From Aeromonas veronii (GTDB taxonomy: Bacteria; Pseudomonadota; Gammaproteobacteria; Enterobacterales; Aeromonadaceae): a DNA stretch of 64,000 bases. This document shows positions 8,739 to 16,789 of the stretch, in pieces. The position numbers and the translations under genes were made by a program. Position 1 is the stretch's first letter. Every line of letters starts with the position of its first letter. The notes under the pieces are model-generated. The model saw only the letters and a list, made by a program, of their open reading frames with translations, did no database searches and had not been told where the DNA came from. The DNA is taken from NCBI RefSeq assembly GCF_040215105.1, contig NZ_CP157875.1, forward strand, positions 3,678,501 through 3,742,500. The letters are read 5' to 3'.

Positions 8739-8754
8739 CGCCTCGCCTGCACGT

Positions 8755-8781
8755 CAAAAAGCCCCTCGCGGGGCTTTTTTA
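8755..8781. terminator. terminator after rlmJ, shared with converging gene
   Basis: AAAAAGCCCC-TCGC-GGGGCTTTTTT forms a strong stem with A and T tracts on both sides. It sits between rlmJ and the converging small membrane-protein gene and serves both. Confidence 0.9.
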
Positions 8782-8806
8782 TTGGCCTGGGTTTCTTGGC
8801 TCAGCC

Positions 8807-9028
8807 TCATTGCAGTCCTGACGATTGAAGCACCGGCTTGTCCCGCCACAGGGCCAGGATCACCAGCGCCAGCAGCGCCATGGGCGGAAACAGGCAGAGG
8901 ATGACGCACAGAATGGTGATGAGCTTGGGATGCTCGCTCTTGCGGCGCGCCAGCCGATAGGCGATAAAGCCGACGATCACCATCAGCAGCAGAATGAAAT
9001 ATGCAGCCAAGGTAGAACTGATATTCAT
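8807..9028 (-). CDS. small membrane protein, two predicted helices
   Basis: A 73-residue protein that I do not recognise with certainty. It has a hydrophobic helix at about residues 6-24 (AAYFILLLMVIVGFIAYRL), a basic loop (RRKSEHPK), and a second at about 34-60, ending in a short charged tail. The ATG at 9028 is preceded by AGGAG with 6-bp spacing, which supports it over upstream in-frame starts. The HPK-loop-helix layout faintly resembles superinfection-immunity-type small membrane proteins, but this is a guess. It diverges from the DUF2061 gene across a Fur-box-like site. Confidence 0.7.
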   Translation of the reverse strand: MNISSTLAAYFILLLMVIVGFIAYRLARRKSEHPKLITILCVILCLFPPMALLALVILALWRDKPVLQSSGLQ

Positions 9029-9136
9029 GAAAACTCCTTTTTTCATGGAAAAAACCAGTGTAACAATCAGCGCCCCCCGGCAAGCCCCCATCTGGCAGCC
9101 ACCACCAGACCGATAGTTTTTCCCTATCACAACAAT

Positions 9137-9157
9137 AAATGAGAATTATTTTCATTT
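9137..9157. promoter_or_regulatory. Fur-box-like site
   Basis: The core TGAGAAT-T-ATTTTCA (9140-9154) matches the 7-1-7 Fur operator TGATAAT-n-ATTATCA at 12 of 14 positions and is itself almost symmetric. It lies 53 bp upstream of the DUF2061 gene and 112 bp upstream of the divergent small membrane protein. Iron regulation of one or both is an inference. Confidence 0.55.
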
Positions 9158-9206
9158 AACTGATTTCCGAGGCATACTCTTCTCATCACCAGAGGGAGTC
9201 ATCATC

Positions 9207-9569
9207 ATGCTCAAGACCATCAGCTTCGCCTGCCTGCACTTCACCGTCGCCTTCACTTTGGCTTACCTGCTGACCGGTGAGCTGCTGACCGCCAGCCTGA
9301 TCGCCCTCGTCGAGCCCGCCGTCAACACGGTCGCCTTCTACTTCCACGATCTGGGCTGGCACAAGTTCAAGCCCAATCACAGCCTGCAGGCCAAGACCAG
9401 CAGCTTCGCCGTCGTCCACTTCTCGGTGGCCTTCGGGGTCGCCTACCTGCTGAGTGGCGAACTGCTCACCGGCGGTGTCATGGCCATGCTGGAACCCACC
9501 GTCAATACCGTGGTGTTCTTCTTCCACGAGCGGCTGTGGCGCGCCCGCCAGCAACCCGCCCTGGCCTGA
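9207..9569 (+). CDS. DUF2061 tandem membrane protein
   Basis: A 120-residue membrane protein consisting of two copies of the DUF2061 unit: residues 1-52 (FACLHFTVAF...LVEPAVNTVAFYFHD) and 62-112 (FAVVHFSVAF...MLEPTVNTVVFFFHE). Each unit has two hydrophobic segments and the E-P-x-V-N-T-V signature. The function of the family is unknown. It has a GAGGG ribosome site and no cotranscribed neighbour. The Fur-box-like site upstream may control it. Confidence 0.88.
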   Translation: MLKTISFACLHFTVAFTLAYLLTGELLTASLIALVEPAVNTVAFYFHDLGWHKFKPNHSLQAKTSSFAVVHFSVAFGVAYLLSGELLTGGVMAMLEPTVNTVVFFFHERLWRARQQPALA

Positions 9570-9675
9570 TCCTCCCCTTTCGCAGCAAGGGCCGCCTGGG
9601 GCAAGAAAAGCCTCGGCGGCCCCGCCAGATTGTGCTCTAGTATGCGGGTCGTCCCTCACGTTGGAGCCTTTTCTC

Positions 9676-10269
9676 ATGAACAAGTTATTGCTTGGCACCC
9701 TCTTGCTGATGTCGCCGCTCACCCAGGCCGCCACCCCCTCCTTCGACTGCACCAAGGCTCACGGCAGCGCCGAGCAGCTCATCTGCCAGGATGCCGGTCT
9801 GGCCACCCTGGACAATGAACTCGCGGCCCTCTATCCCAAGGCCATCGCCAACTTCTCCCCCGAACAGGTAAAGACGGAGAAGGCGCTGCAGCGCGGCTGG
9901 ATCAAGGGACGCAACGAATGCTGGAAGGATACGGCCCCCGGCAAGTGCATCGAAGCGAGCTACCAGACCCGTATCACCGAGCTGCAGATAAAGGGAGGCC
10001 AGCAGACGGTGCCCGCCCCCATCCTCTACCAATGCGGCAAGGATCTGACCGTGACCGCCTACTTCTACAACGACACCAAGTTGCCCGTCTCCGTCATCAA
10101 CCTGGGGCCGGAGCAGCAGGTACTGGCCTATCAGGTGCCCAGCGGCAGCGGTGCCCACTACGAGGGACAGAACCTCAGCTTCTGGACCAAGGGCAAGGAG
10201 GCCATGCTCGAACGCTATGGCGAGCCCAAGCTCTCCTGCCAGGAATTGGGCAAGGGCAGCGACGAATAG
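9676..10269 (+). CDS. secreted DUF1311/LprI + MliC-type lysozyme inhibitor protein
   Basis: A 197-residue exported protein (signal peptide residues 1-18, ending TQA; no lipobox cysteine there). Residues 22-105 are a DUF1311/LprI-like domain with four cysteines (Cys25, 37, 82, 91) and the SAEQLICQD block. Residues 115-190 resemble MliC/PliC, inhibitors of C-type lysozyme: both hallmark loops are present, SGSGAHYEG (Ser158) and WTKGKEA (Lys172), plus a Cys120/Cys188 pair. It should act in the periplasm against host lysozyme. A GGAG lies before the ATG at 9676, and a terminator follows. Fusion of the two domains occurs in other proteobacteria. Confidence 0.88.
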   Translation: MNKLLLGTLLLMSPLTQAATPSFDCTKAHGSAEQLICQDAGLATLDNELAALYPKAIANFSPEQVKTEKALQRGWIKGRNECWKDTAPGKCIEASYQTRITELQIKGGQQTVPAPILYQCGKDLTVTAYFYNDTKLPVSVINLGPEQQVLAYQVPSGSGAHYEGQNLSFWTKGKEAMLERYGEPKLSCQELGKGSDE

Positions 10270-10289
10270 ACAACGCCATCACCATCATG

Positions 10290-10317
10290 AAAAAGCCCCG
10301 CAATGCGGGGCTTTTTG
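10290..10317. terminator. terminator shared by the MliC-like gene and putP
   Basis: AAAAAGCCCCGC-AAT-GCGGGGCTTTTT between two converging genes; it has A and T tracts on both sides. Confidence 0.9.
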
Positions 10318-10345
10318 TTATCGACATTGACCTTGGCAAGCGGGG

Positions 10346-11854
10346 TTATTTCACCGCGACCGGCTCGAGGGCTGGCGTGTTGAACTCGCGCTCGGCTTCG
10401 TCGAAGCGATCCAGCATGGCCTTGGACGGAGCCTTGTCCAGCAGGCTGAACACCACGATGGCCAGGGCGGAGAAGAGGAAGCCCGGGATGATCTCATACA
10501 GACCCAGCCAGCCGAACTGCTTCCAGACGATGACGGTCAGGGCACCGACCAGCATGCCCGCCAGGGCACCGTTGCGGGTCATGCGCGACCAGAGCACGGA
10601 GAGCAGCACCACGGGACCGAAGGCGGCACCGAAGCCGGCCCAGGCATAGCTCACCAGACCCAGTACCCGGTTCTCCGGGTTCACGGCCACGGCGATGGCG
10701 ATCACGGCGATCAGCAGCACCATCAGGCGACCGACCCAGACCAGCTCCTTCTGGGAGGCGTTCTTGCGCAGGAAGGGCTTGTAGAGGTCTTCCGTGATGG
10801 CGCTGGAGCAGACCAGTAATTGACAGCTGAGAGTACTCATCACCGCCGCCAGGATGGCGGAGAGCAGCACGCCCGCAATCCAGGGGTTGAACAGGATCTT
10901 GGAGAGCTCGATGAAGACCCGCTCCGGGTTGCCGGTGACGCCGGCCGCCTGCTCGGTGAAGGTGCTGAAGTAGGAGAGACCGAAGAAGCCGATGGCCACG
11001 GCGCCGCCGAGGCACAGCACCATCCAGGTCATGCTGATGCGACGGGCGCTGGCCATGGAGTGGTGGGAATCCGCCGCCATGAAGCGCGCCAGGATGTGGG
11101 GCTGGCCGAAGTACCCGAGGCCCCAAGCCATCAGGGAGATGATGGCGATGAAGTCCAGGTTCTTGAACATGTCGAGGTTGCTGGCGTTCTGCGCCGCCAC
11201 CTGCACCATGGCGGTGTCGATGCCGCCGACGGCGATGATGACGAACACCGGGGTCAGGATCAGGGCGAAGATCATCAGGGTGGCCTGCACCGTATCGGTC
11301 CAGCTCACCGCGAGGAAGCCGCCGAAGAAGGTGTAGGTGATGGTGGCCGCGGCACCGACCCAGAGGGCGGTGTTGTAATCCATGCCGAAGGTGCTCTCGA
11401 ACAGGCGAGCACCGGCCACCACGCCGGAGGCGCAGTAGATGGTGAAGAACAGCAGGATCACCAGGGCGGAGAGGATGCGCAGCACCCGGCTCTTGTCTTC
11501 GAAGCGGTAGGTGAAGTAGTCCGGCAGGGTCAGGGCGTTGCGGTTCTTCTCGGTGTGAACCCGCAGCCGACCGGCGACCCAGCGCCAGTTGAAGTAGGCG
11601 CCGATGACCAGGCCGATGGCGATCCAGCTCTCGGAGATGCCGCCGATGAAAACGGCGCCCGGCAGGCCCATCAACAACCAGCCACTCATGTCGGACGCAC
11701 CGGCGGAGAGGGCGGTGACCCAGCTCCCCATGCGGCGTCCGCCGAGAATGTAATCGTCGAAGTTGCGGGTGGCGCGATAGGCGATGAAGCCGATCAGCAC
11801 CATCCCGAGGATGTACACCAGGAAGGTGATAAGCATTGGGGTGCTAGCTGTCAT
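10346..11854 (-). CDS. putP: sodium/proline symporter PutP
   Basis: A 502-residue solute:sodium symporter, same length as E. coli PutP (502). About 13 hydrophobic segments are visible. The N-terminal signature (YILGGRRMGSWVTALSAGASDMSGW) holds the residues known to bind sodium and proline in the family, including Asp and Ser in GASDMSGWL. It imports proline with sodium. putA is not next to it, unlike the divergent putA-putP arrangement of enterics. An AT-rich leader of about 270 bp lies upstream. Confidence 0.95.
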   Translation of the reverse strand: MTASTPMLITFLVYILGMVLIGFIAYRATRNFDDYILGGRRMGSWVTALSAGASDMSGWLLMGLPGAVFIGGISESWIAIGLVIGAYFNWRWVAGRLRVHTEKNRNALTLPDYFTYRFEDKSRVLRILSALVILLFFTIYCASGVVAGARLFESTFGMDYNTALWVGAAATITYTFFGGFLAVSWTDTVQATLMIFALILTPVFVIIAVGGIDTAMVQVAAQNASNLDMFKNLDFIAIISLMAWGLGYFGQPHILARFMAADSHHSMASARRISMTWMVLCLGGAVAIGFFGLSYFSTFTEQAAGVTGNPERVFIELSKILFNPWIAGVLLSAILAAVMSTLSCQLLVCSSAITEDLYKPFLRKNASQKELVWVGRLMVLLIAVIAIAVAVNPENRVLGLVSYAWAGFGAAFGPVVLLSVLWSRMTRNGALAGMLVGALTVIVWKQFGWLGLYEIIPGFLFSALAIVVFSLLDKAPSKAMLDRFDEAEREFNTPALEPVAVK

Positions 11855-12077
11855 TCAAAACTCCGTTATGTGACTTTGTACCCGTTCTGACGACGGGTTC
11901 TTCCTTAAAAACCGGCCTAGAGTAATCAGCAGATCCCATAAGCTCAACTGTTTTTAACAAATAAAAAACACAATAAAAACGTTTTACTGCTAACTAATTA
12001 ACCACTCATGGATGAATTAGCCAGATATTATGCCACTGTCACAATGACTTATCCCAGCACCCAGGCTGGATGGACAT
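11855..12077. other. AT-rich putP upstream region
   Basis: About 220 non-coding bases, markedly richer in A+T around 11940-12035 than the surroundings. It must contain the putP promoter. I see no clear operator. Confidence 0.45.
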
Positions 12078-12111
12078 AAAAAAGCCCAGGCCAGAGGCCG
12101 GGGCTTTTTTG
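12078..12111 (-). terminator. terminator of the L,D-transpeptidase gene
   Basis: A stem AAGCCCaGGCC/GGCCgGGGCTT with an AGA loop, a run of six A on the left and six T on the right, 15 bp past the stop at 12126. Confidence 0.85.
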
Positions 12112-12125
12112 TTGCACCGCGGGGA

Positions 12126-13052
12126 TCAGCGGTTGATGGCGATAGGCATGCCACTGCGCTGTTCCAGCGCCTGTTTCACCAGCTGGGAATCGCTGTCGGC
12201 GTGGGCGATGAAACGAGTCACTTCAGGCGTCATGGGCAGGGGGGCCGGCATGCTGGAGTTGAACTCGGCCTCATCCCGGGAGAGGGGCTGGTGCACTTCC
12301 AGATAGCGGTGACCATCGGGTTCGAGGGATGCCTTCATCGGCTGGTTGATGAACTGCACGCGCGTACCGACCGGCACCTGCTTGAACAGGTACTCGATGT
12401 CATCGTTACGCAGCCGCACGCAGCCATGGCTCACCCGCAGGCCGATGCCGAACTGGGCGTTGGTGCCGTGGATGGCGTACATCTTGCCGATGTAGAGCGC
12501 GAACAGCCCCATGGGGTTGTCCGGGCCCGCCGGCCAGACCGCGGGCAGGGTCTCGCCACGGGCGGCGTATTCGGCATGCATCTTGGCAGTCGGGGTCCAG
12601 GTCGGGCCCTCTTTCTTGCGCTGCACGCTGGTCACCCAGTTCTCCGGGGTATCGGTGCCGAGCTGGCCGATGCCGATGGGCAGCACTTCCACCACCTTCT
12701 TGCCCTTGGGGTAGTAATAGAGGCGCATCTCCGCCACGTTGATGACGATCCCCTCCCGCGGCGCATCCGGCAGGATCAGCTGGTGCGGCACGACGAGCTT
12801 GTCACCGGCCTGCACCAACAGGGGATCCGCCTTGGGGTTGGCTTCCAGCATGTTGGTCAGCCCCAGCTGGAATTTGGCCGCCACCGTCTCCAGGGGCTGG
12901 CCGCCTTCCTCGGCGGGCACCACGTACTCCGTGTTCTCGCCCACCAGGCGGCTGTTGGCCGCAGGCAGGACATACTCGACGGCCAGGGCGGGTGCCGCAG
13001 CCAGGATGAAACTGCAGCAGAGCGTGGCGGCAGTGGCGTGAAGAAGCTTCAT
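12126..13052 (-). CDS. L,D-transpeptidase (YkuD/ErfK family)
   Basis: A 308-residue periplasmic enzyme with a signal peptide (residues 1-24), a LysM-like segment (about 42-92) and a YkuD catalytic domain (about 100-235). The active-site motif IHGT...SHGCVRL contains His195, His209 and the catalytic Cys211. Family members attach Braun-type lipoprotein to peptidoglycan or form 3-3 cross-links; E. coli ErfK, YbiS, YcfS and YnhG are the closest type. I chose the ATG at 13052, where the signal peptide begins, over an in-frame ATG at 13166. It is apparently single, with its own terminator. Confidence 0.93.
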   Translation of the reverse strand: MKLLHATAATLCCSFILAAAPALAVEYVLPAANSRLVGENTEYVVPAEEGGQPLETVAAKFQLGLTNMLEANPKADPLLVQAGDKLVVPHQLILPDAPREGIVINVAEMRLYYYPKGKKVVEVLPIGIGQLGTDTPENWVTSVQRKKEGPTWTPTAKMHAEYAARGETLPAVWPAGPDNPMGLFALYIGKMYAIHGTNAQFGIGLRVSHGCVRLRNDDIEYLFKQVPVGTRVQFINQPMKASLEPDGHRYLEVHQPLSRDEAEFNSSMPAPLPMTPEVTRFIAHADSDSQLVKQALEQRSGMPIAINR

Positions 13053-13211
13053 AGGATTCCCGTCATGGATAAGGTGAGTCAGTGCTCCGGCCCGATTGGG
13101 CGCGACAGGGCGCTCCAGGGGCCCGGAGAAGGCCGCCATTTTTCTCCCATGCGGGTAAAAATTCAACCGGCAAATGCGCGGATATTAAGCGCTGACCCAT
13201 AACCCCGCCCC

Positions 13212-14468
13212 CTAGTCGTTGCCAGCCATCTCCCGTTGCCAGAGGCGCATATCATAACCTGTTGGCGATTGGTGCAACCGCAGATGAAACTGCCCGATAA
13301 TGGCAAATAGGTGGTCGAAAATATCGGCCTGTATCCCTTCGTACTCGGCCCAGGCGGTGGTCGCCGTGAAGCAGTAGATCTCCAGCGGGATCCCCTCGCT
13401 GGTCGGGGCCAGCTGGCGCACCATCAGGGTCATGTCCTTGCGGATGTTGGGATGAGCCCGCAGATAGGCATCCAGATAGGCCCGCAGGGTCCCCAGGTTG
13501 GTGAGGTGACGGCCGTTGATGGGGTAGTTGATCGCCTCGCTGAGCTGCTGGTTGTAGCTGCTCAGCTCCTGCTCCTTGCGACTGAGATAGGGGGCCAGCA
13601 GCTTGGCCTGCTTCAAGGCCACCTGCTCGTCCGGCGTCAGGAAGCGCACACTGGTCATGTCGATGTTGACGCTGCGCTTGATGCGACGCCCGCCGGACTC
13701 CGTCATCCCCTGCCAGTTCTTGAACGAATCCGAGATGAGGGCGTAGGTGGGAATGGTGGTGATGGTCTTGTCCCAGTTTGACACCTTGACCGTGGTGAGA
13801 CCGATGTCGATCACCTCGCCATCCGCCCCGTATTTGTCCATCTGCAGCCAGTCGCCGACGCTGAGCATGCGGTTGGCGGAGAGCTGGATGCCGGCGACCA
13901 GACCCAGGATGGGATCCTTGAACACCAACATCAATACCGCGGTCATGGCACCCAGACCGCTGAACAGGATCACCGGTGACTTGCCCAGCAACAGGGCAAT
14001 CATCAGGATGCCCACCAGGATGCTGCCCACCAGTTTCACCCCCTGGAAGATGCCGCGCAGGGGCAGATCCCGCCCTATCCGGGTGTTGCGACTGAGGGAG
14101 AGCATGCAGTCGAGCAGGGCAAACAGGGAGAGCAGCAGGAACAGCAGGATCCAGAGCTGGGTCACGGTCTCGATCAGCATCAGGCTATCGGAGGCCCGTG
14201 GCAACCAGATCTCCGCCTGACCGAACATCACGGCCCCCTGCAGCACGAAGGCGAGACGGTGGAACAGGCGCTGCCGCAACTGGGGTGGCAACCACATCTG
14301 CTTGGTCTTGCCGAGCAGCGCCACCAGGCGCACCAGCAGCACCCGGTGCAGCACCAGGTGCAGCACCAGCGAGGTCAGGAGAATGAAACTCAGGGCAATC
14401 ACCAGGGCCATCAGATTGCTGACTTCGATCCCCATGCTACCCAACCAGTGAAAAAACGCGTCTTTCAT
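13212..14468 (-). CDS. ybdG: MscS-family mechanosensitive channel, YbdG type
   Basis: A 418-residue inner-membrane protein with about five hydrophobic segments in residues 15-185, then the MscS pore and beta domain (GLGAMTAVLMLVFKDPILGLVAGIQL and the following GDWLQMDKYGADGEVIDIGLTTVKV), then a long soluble C-terminal region. The features match YbdG/MscM, which protects against osmotic shock. The ATG at 14468 is preceded by GGAGG with 5-bp spacing; a GTG 12 bases upstream is less likely. It is transcribed away from ackA in the same direction, about 130 bp after it. Confidence 0.88.
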   Translation of the reverse strand: MKDAFFHWLGSMGIEVSNLMALVIALSFILLTSLVLHLVLHRVLLVRLVALLGKTKQMWLPPQLRQRLFHRLAFVLQGAVMFGQAEIWLPRASDSLMLIETVTQLWILLFLLLSLFALLDCMLSLSRNTRIGRDLPLRGIFQGVKLVGSILVGILMIALLLGKSPVILFSGLGAMTAVLMLVFKDPILGLVAGIQLSANRMLSVGDWLQMDKYGADGEVIDIGLTTVKVSNWDKTITTIPTYALISDSFKNWQGMTESGGRRIKRSVNIDMTSVRFLTPDEQVALKQAKLLAPYLSRKEQELSSYNQQLSEAINYPINGRHLTNLGTLRAYLDAYLRAHPNIRKDMTLMVRQLAPTSEGIPLEIYCFTATTAWAEYEGIQADIFDHLFAIIGQFHLRLHQSPTGYDMRLWQREMAGND

Positions 14469-14555
14469 CCCAACCTCCACTCATGAAACAGCCTGTCAGG
14501 GTACTTATCTCGCCCGTCATGTCAAATGACAAAACGCTCAGGCCGAGCCCAAAAC

Positions 14556-14585
14556 GACAACGCCCGGCACAGGCCGGGCGTTGTG
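14556..14585 (-). terminator. terminator of ackA
   Basis: An 11-bp stem CAACGCCCGGC/GCCGGGCGTTG with an ACAG loop, followed on the minus strand by TCGTTTTG. The U-tract is weak, so termination may be partial. Confidence 0.7.
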
Positions 14586-14601
14586 ATTCAGCAAGATGGC
14601 A

Positions 14602-15801
14602 TCAGCCAACCAGGCTCAGGGCATCGCGGGCGATCACCAGCTCTTCGTTGGTGGGCATCACCAGTGCCAGCGGGCTGTCTGCGGTGGTGATGCGACCCTC
14701 CCCACCCAGCACGGCGGCGTTGTTCGCCTCCTTGTCCACCTTGAAGCCGAACAGGGCCAGACGGGCCAGCACCATCTCGCGCACCATGGCGGCGTTCTCG
14801 CCGATGCCGCCGGTGAACACCAGGGCATCCAGACGACCGTCCATGGCGGCAGCATAGGCGCCGACGTACTTGGCCACCCGGTAGGTAAACACGTCCAGCG
14901 CACGCTTGGCCCCGTCATCGGTGGCGTAGTTGGTGGTGACATAGCGGCAGTCGCTGCTCGCCTCCGTCATGCCCAGCAGGCCGGATTCGCGGGTCAGGCA
15001 GTGGTTGATCTGATCCACGCTGTAACCCAGGTTGTCGTGCATGAAGAACACGATGGCCGGATCGATGTCACCGCTGCGGGTGCCCATGGCCAGCCCTTCC
15101 AGCGGGGTCAGCCCCATGGAGGTATCGACCGACTCGCCGCCACGGATGGCGCAGACGGAGGCGCCGTTGCCCAGGTGGCAGTTGATCATGTTGAGCTCGG
15201 ACAGCGGCTTGCCCAGCGCCTTGGCGGTCTCTTCGGCAATGAAGCGGTGGGAGGTACCGTGGGCGCCGTAGCGACGGATGCCGTGCTCTTCATACAGCTT
15301 GTAGGGCAGCGCGTAGAGGTAGGCCTCTTGCGGCAGGGTCTGGTGGAAGGCGGTGTCGAATACGGCCACGTTCTTCTCGGCCAGGGCCGGGAACACCTTC
15401 AGGGCGGCACGGATGCCAATGAGGTGAGCCGGGTTGTGCAGGGGGGCGAACGGGATGGCGGCTTCGATACCGGCGATCACGCCGTCATCGATGCGCACGG
15501 AGCGGGAGAACTGCTCGCCGCCATGCACGATGCGGTGACCGATGGCCACCAGTTGTTCGGCCAGGGCAGGGTCCTGGGGCAGGATCTGACCCACGATGTG
15601 GTCGAGGGCTTCCTGGTGAGCGGCACCCGCTCCCAGCATGGCTTCGCCCTTGACCCCGTGGAGTTTCCACTTGATGCGTGCATCATCCAGGTTGAAACAT
15701 TCGGCCAGGCCGGACAGCATGTCCTCGCCTGTTTCGGCGTCCATTACGGCAAATTTCAGGGAAGAGCTACCGCAGTTAAGGATCAATACCAACTTGCTCA
15801 T
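14602..15801 (-). CDS. ackA: acetate kinase
   Basis: A 399-residue cytoplasmic enzyme converting acetyl phosphate and ADP to acetate and ATP. Recognisable blocks are [10 protein letters not shown] at the N-terminus, [29 protein letters not shown] and [12 protein letters not shown] (nucleotide and phosphate binding). The length matches E. coli AckA (400). Unlike the usual ackA-pta operon, no phosphotransacetylase gene follows: the next gene on the strand is the mechanosensitive channel, beyond a terminator. This may be the only AckA or a second copy; the window cannot decide. Confidence 0.95.
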   Translation of the reverse strand: MSKLVLILNCGSSSLKFAVMDAETGEDMLSGLAECFNLDDARIKWKLHGVKGEAMLGAGAAHQEALDHIVGQILPQDPALAEQLVAIGHRIVHGGEQFSRSVRIDDGVIAGIEAAIPFAPLHNPAHLIGIRAALKVFPALAEKNVAVFDTAFHQTLPQEAYLYALPYKLYEEHGIRRYGAHGTSHRFIAEETAKALGKPLSELNMINCHLGNGASVCAIRGGESVDTSMGLTPLEGLAMGTRSGDIDPAIVFFMHDNLGYSVDQINHCLTRESGLLGMTEASSDCRYVTTNYATDDGAKRALDVFTYRVAKYVGAYAAAMDGRLDALVFTGGIGENAAMVREMVLARLALFGFKVDKEANNAAVLGGEGRITTADSPLALVMPTNEELVIARDALSLVG

Positions 15802-16020
15802 GTTCTACATCTTCCTGTGCTTCGGCTTGATGCCGACAGTGTCGTGTCATCCAAACAAGGATGGGATTCCCCTGCCGGGGGCTTATGGTCGCAGGAAAGT
15901 GCGTCCAATTTTTCAATTCGCTCGGTGCAGGCCGCAGGCGCGCTGCACTCATGAGGGGCTGGGCGAGCCACTGACGGCGGCCTCGTCCCGGGCGGGCACC
16001 TCGGCACCCGCGACTGGCGG

Positions 16021-16491
16021 CTACAGGCCTGCCAGCAGATCCTTGTGAACCTTGACCACCAATTTTTTCACCAAACCCGGGGTGGTCAGGGTACAAAGAG
16101 GGCGATGCAGTTCTCCCGGCCAGAAGATGGCGAAGTGGCCGGGCTGCAACGCCAGATAACTGGTCTGTTCGTCGTCGACGAACCAGAGATCGGGATGGGG
16201 ATGATCCGCCCCTTCACATGCATAGGCATGAGGGCCTACTCCGATCCACTCTTCACCGCGCAGCAGCAGCTGGATGTCCAGATACTGCTCGTGAAACTCG
16301 CCACGGCGCGCTGCGACTGGCTCGGTCAGCTCCTCGCTCACCAGGCAGAACAGCCGCATGCCATCGACCTCGGTCTTGCCGAGGGGAGCATCCAGCCAGT
16401 GCGGGACGCTCTTCACCACGTCCGCCATGATGCGGGCCAGGGGAGCGGGCAAGGGAGTGCGTTGCAAGGTATCCAGACTGCCGGTGATCAT
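16021..16491 (-). CDS. YhcH/YjgK/YiaL family protein
   Basis: A 156-residue cupin-like protein of the DUF386 family. The blocks EFHEQYLDIQLLLRGEEWIGV and PGHFAIFWPGELHRP carry the conserved His, Glu and Asp residues of the family, whose members include the sialic acid anomerase NanQ (YhcH) and EbgC. A sugar anomerase role is plausible, but no sialic acid or other sugar gene is adjacent, so the substrate is open. The frame is single. A transcription terminator on the same strand sits only about 50 bp upstream of its start, so it should have its own promoter or an attenuated leader. Confidence 0.88.
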   Translation of the reverse strand: MITGSLDTLQRTPLPAPLARIMADVVKSVPHWLDAPLGKTEVDGMRLFCLVSEELTEPVAARRGEFHEQYLDIQLLLRGEEWIGVGPHAYACEGADHPHPDLWFVDDEQTSYLALQPGHFAIFWPGELHRPLCTLTTPGLVKKLVVKVHKDLLAGL

Positions 16492-16535
16492 CGCTGTGCT
16501 TCCTTAGGTGTATTCGCCGTCTATCTTCGTCTGCC

Positions 16536-16563
16536 AATAAAAAAGGACCCGTCAAAGGTCCTT
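16536..16563 (-). terminator. terminator not assigned to any visible gene
   Basis: AAGGACC/GGTCCTT with a 7-base loop and, read from the minus strand, a run of six T. It lies between the acyltransferase terminator and the yhcH-like gene. Confidence 0.75.
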
Positions 16564-16690
16564 GTCCAGCGCCGTCTGCTATCCGTGCAGACCAGAAGGA
16601 GCATGTTCATCAAATGGGCGCCGGATCACTGTTGCACAGTTTTTCGACGTTTGCCAAGAAATAACCGCTCACTCGCCAGATGATCGTACC
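16540..16690 (-). ncRNA. candidate small RNA or attenuated leader upstream of yhcH-like gene
   Basis: On the minus strand a hairpin GTCTGC-ACGGATA-GCAGAC (about 16571-16593) precedes a rho-independent terminator AAGGACC-TTTGACG-GGTCCTT followed by TTTTTATT (16543-16563 and the T-run to 16536). No open gene ends there: the upstream gene has its own terminator at 16743-16772. A TAATAT that could be a -10 lies near 16705. The transcript could be a small RNA or a regulated leader of the yhcH-like gene. No known sRNA family was recognised. Confidence 0.35.
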
Positions 16691-16742
16691 AGCTGAAACA
16701 ATATTATTCACTAGCGAATTGCCCCCGACTTTGACCAGACGC

Positions 16743-16772
16743 AAAAACGGGAGCATCTGCTCCCGTTTTTTC
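16743..16772 (-). terminator. terminator of the acyltransferase gene
   Basis: AAAACGGGAGCA-TC-TGCTCCCGTTTT, a 12-bp perfect stem with tracts on both sides, 18 bp after the stop at 16790. Confidence 0.9.
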
Positions 16773-16789
16773 TGTCCAACCAGCCTCAT

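Noticed and set aside
10820..11890. 356-residue plus-strand frame opposite putP
   Set aside because: It is Gly/His/Asp-rich and a shadow of the membrane protein on the other strand.
14596..15954. 452-residue plus-strand frame opposite ackA
   Set aside because: AckA on the minus strand is a full-length, well-conserved enzyme; this is its shadow.
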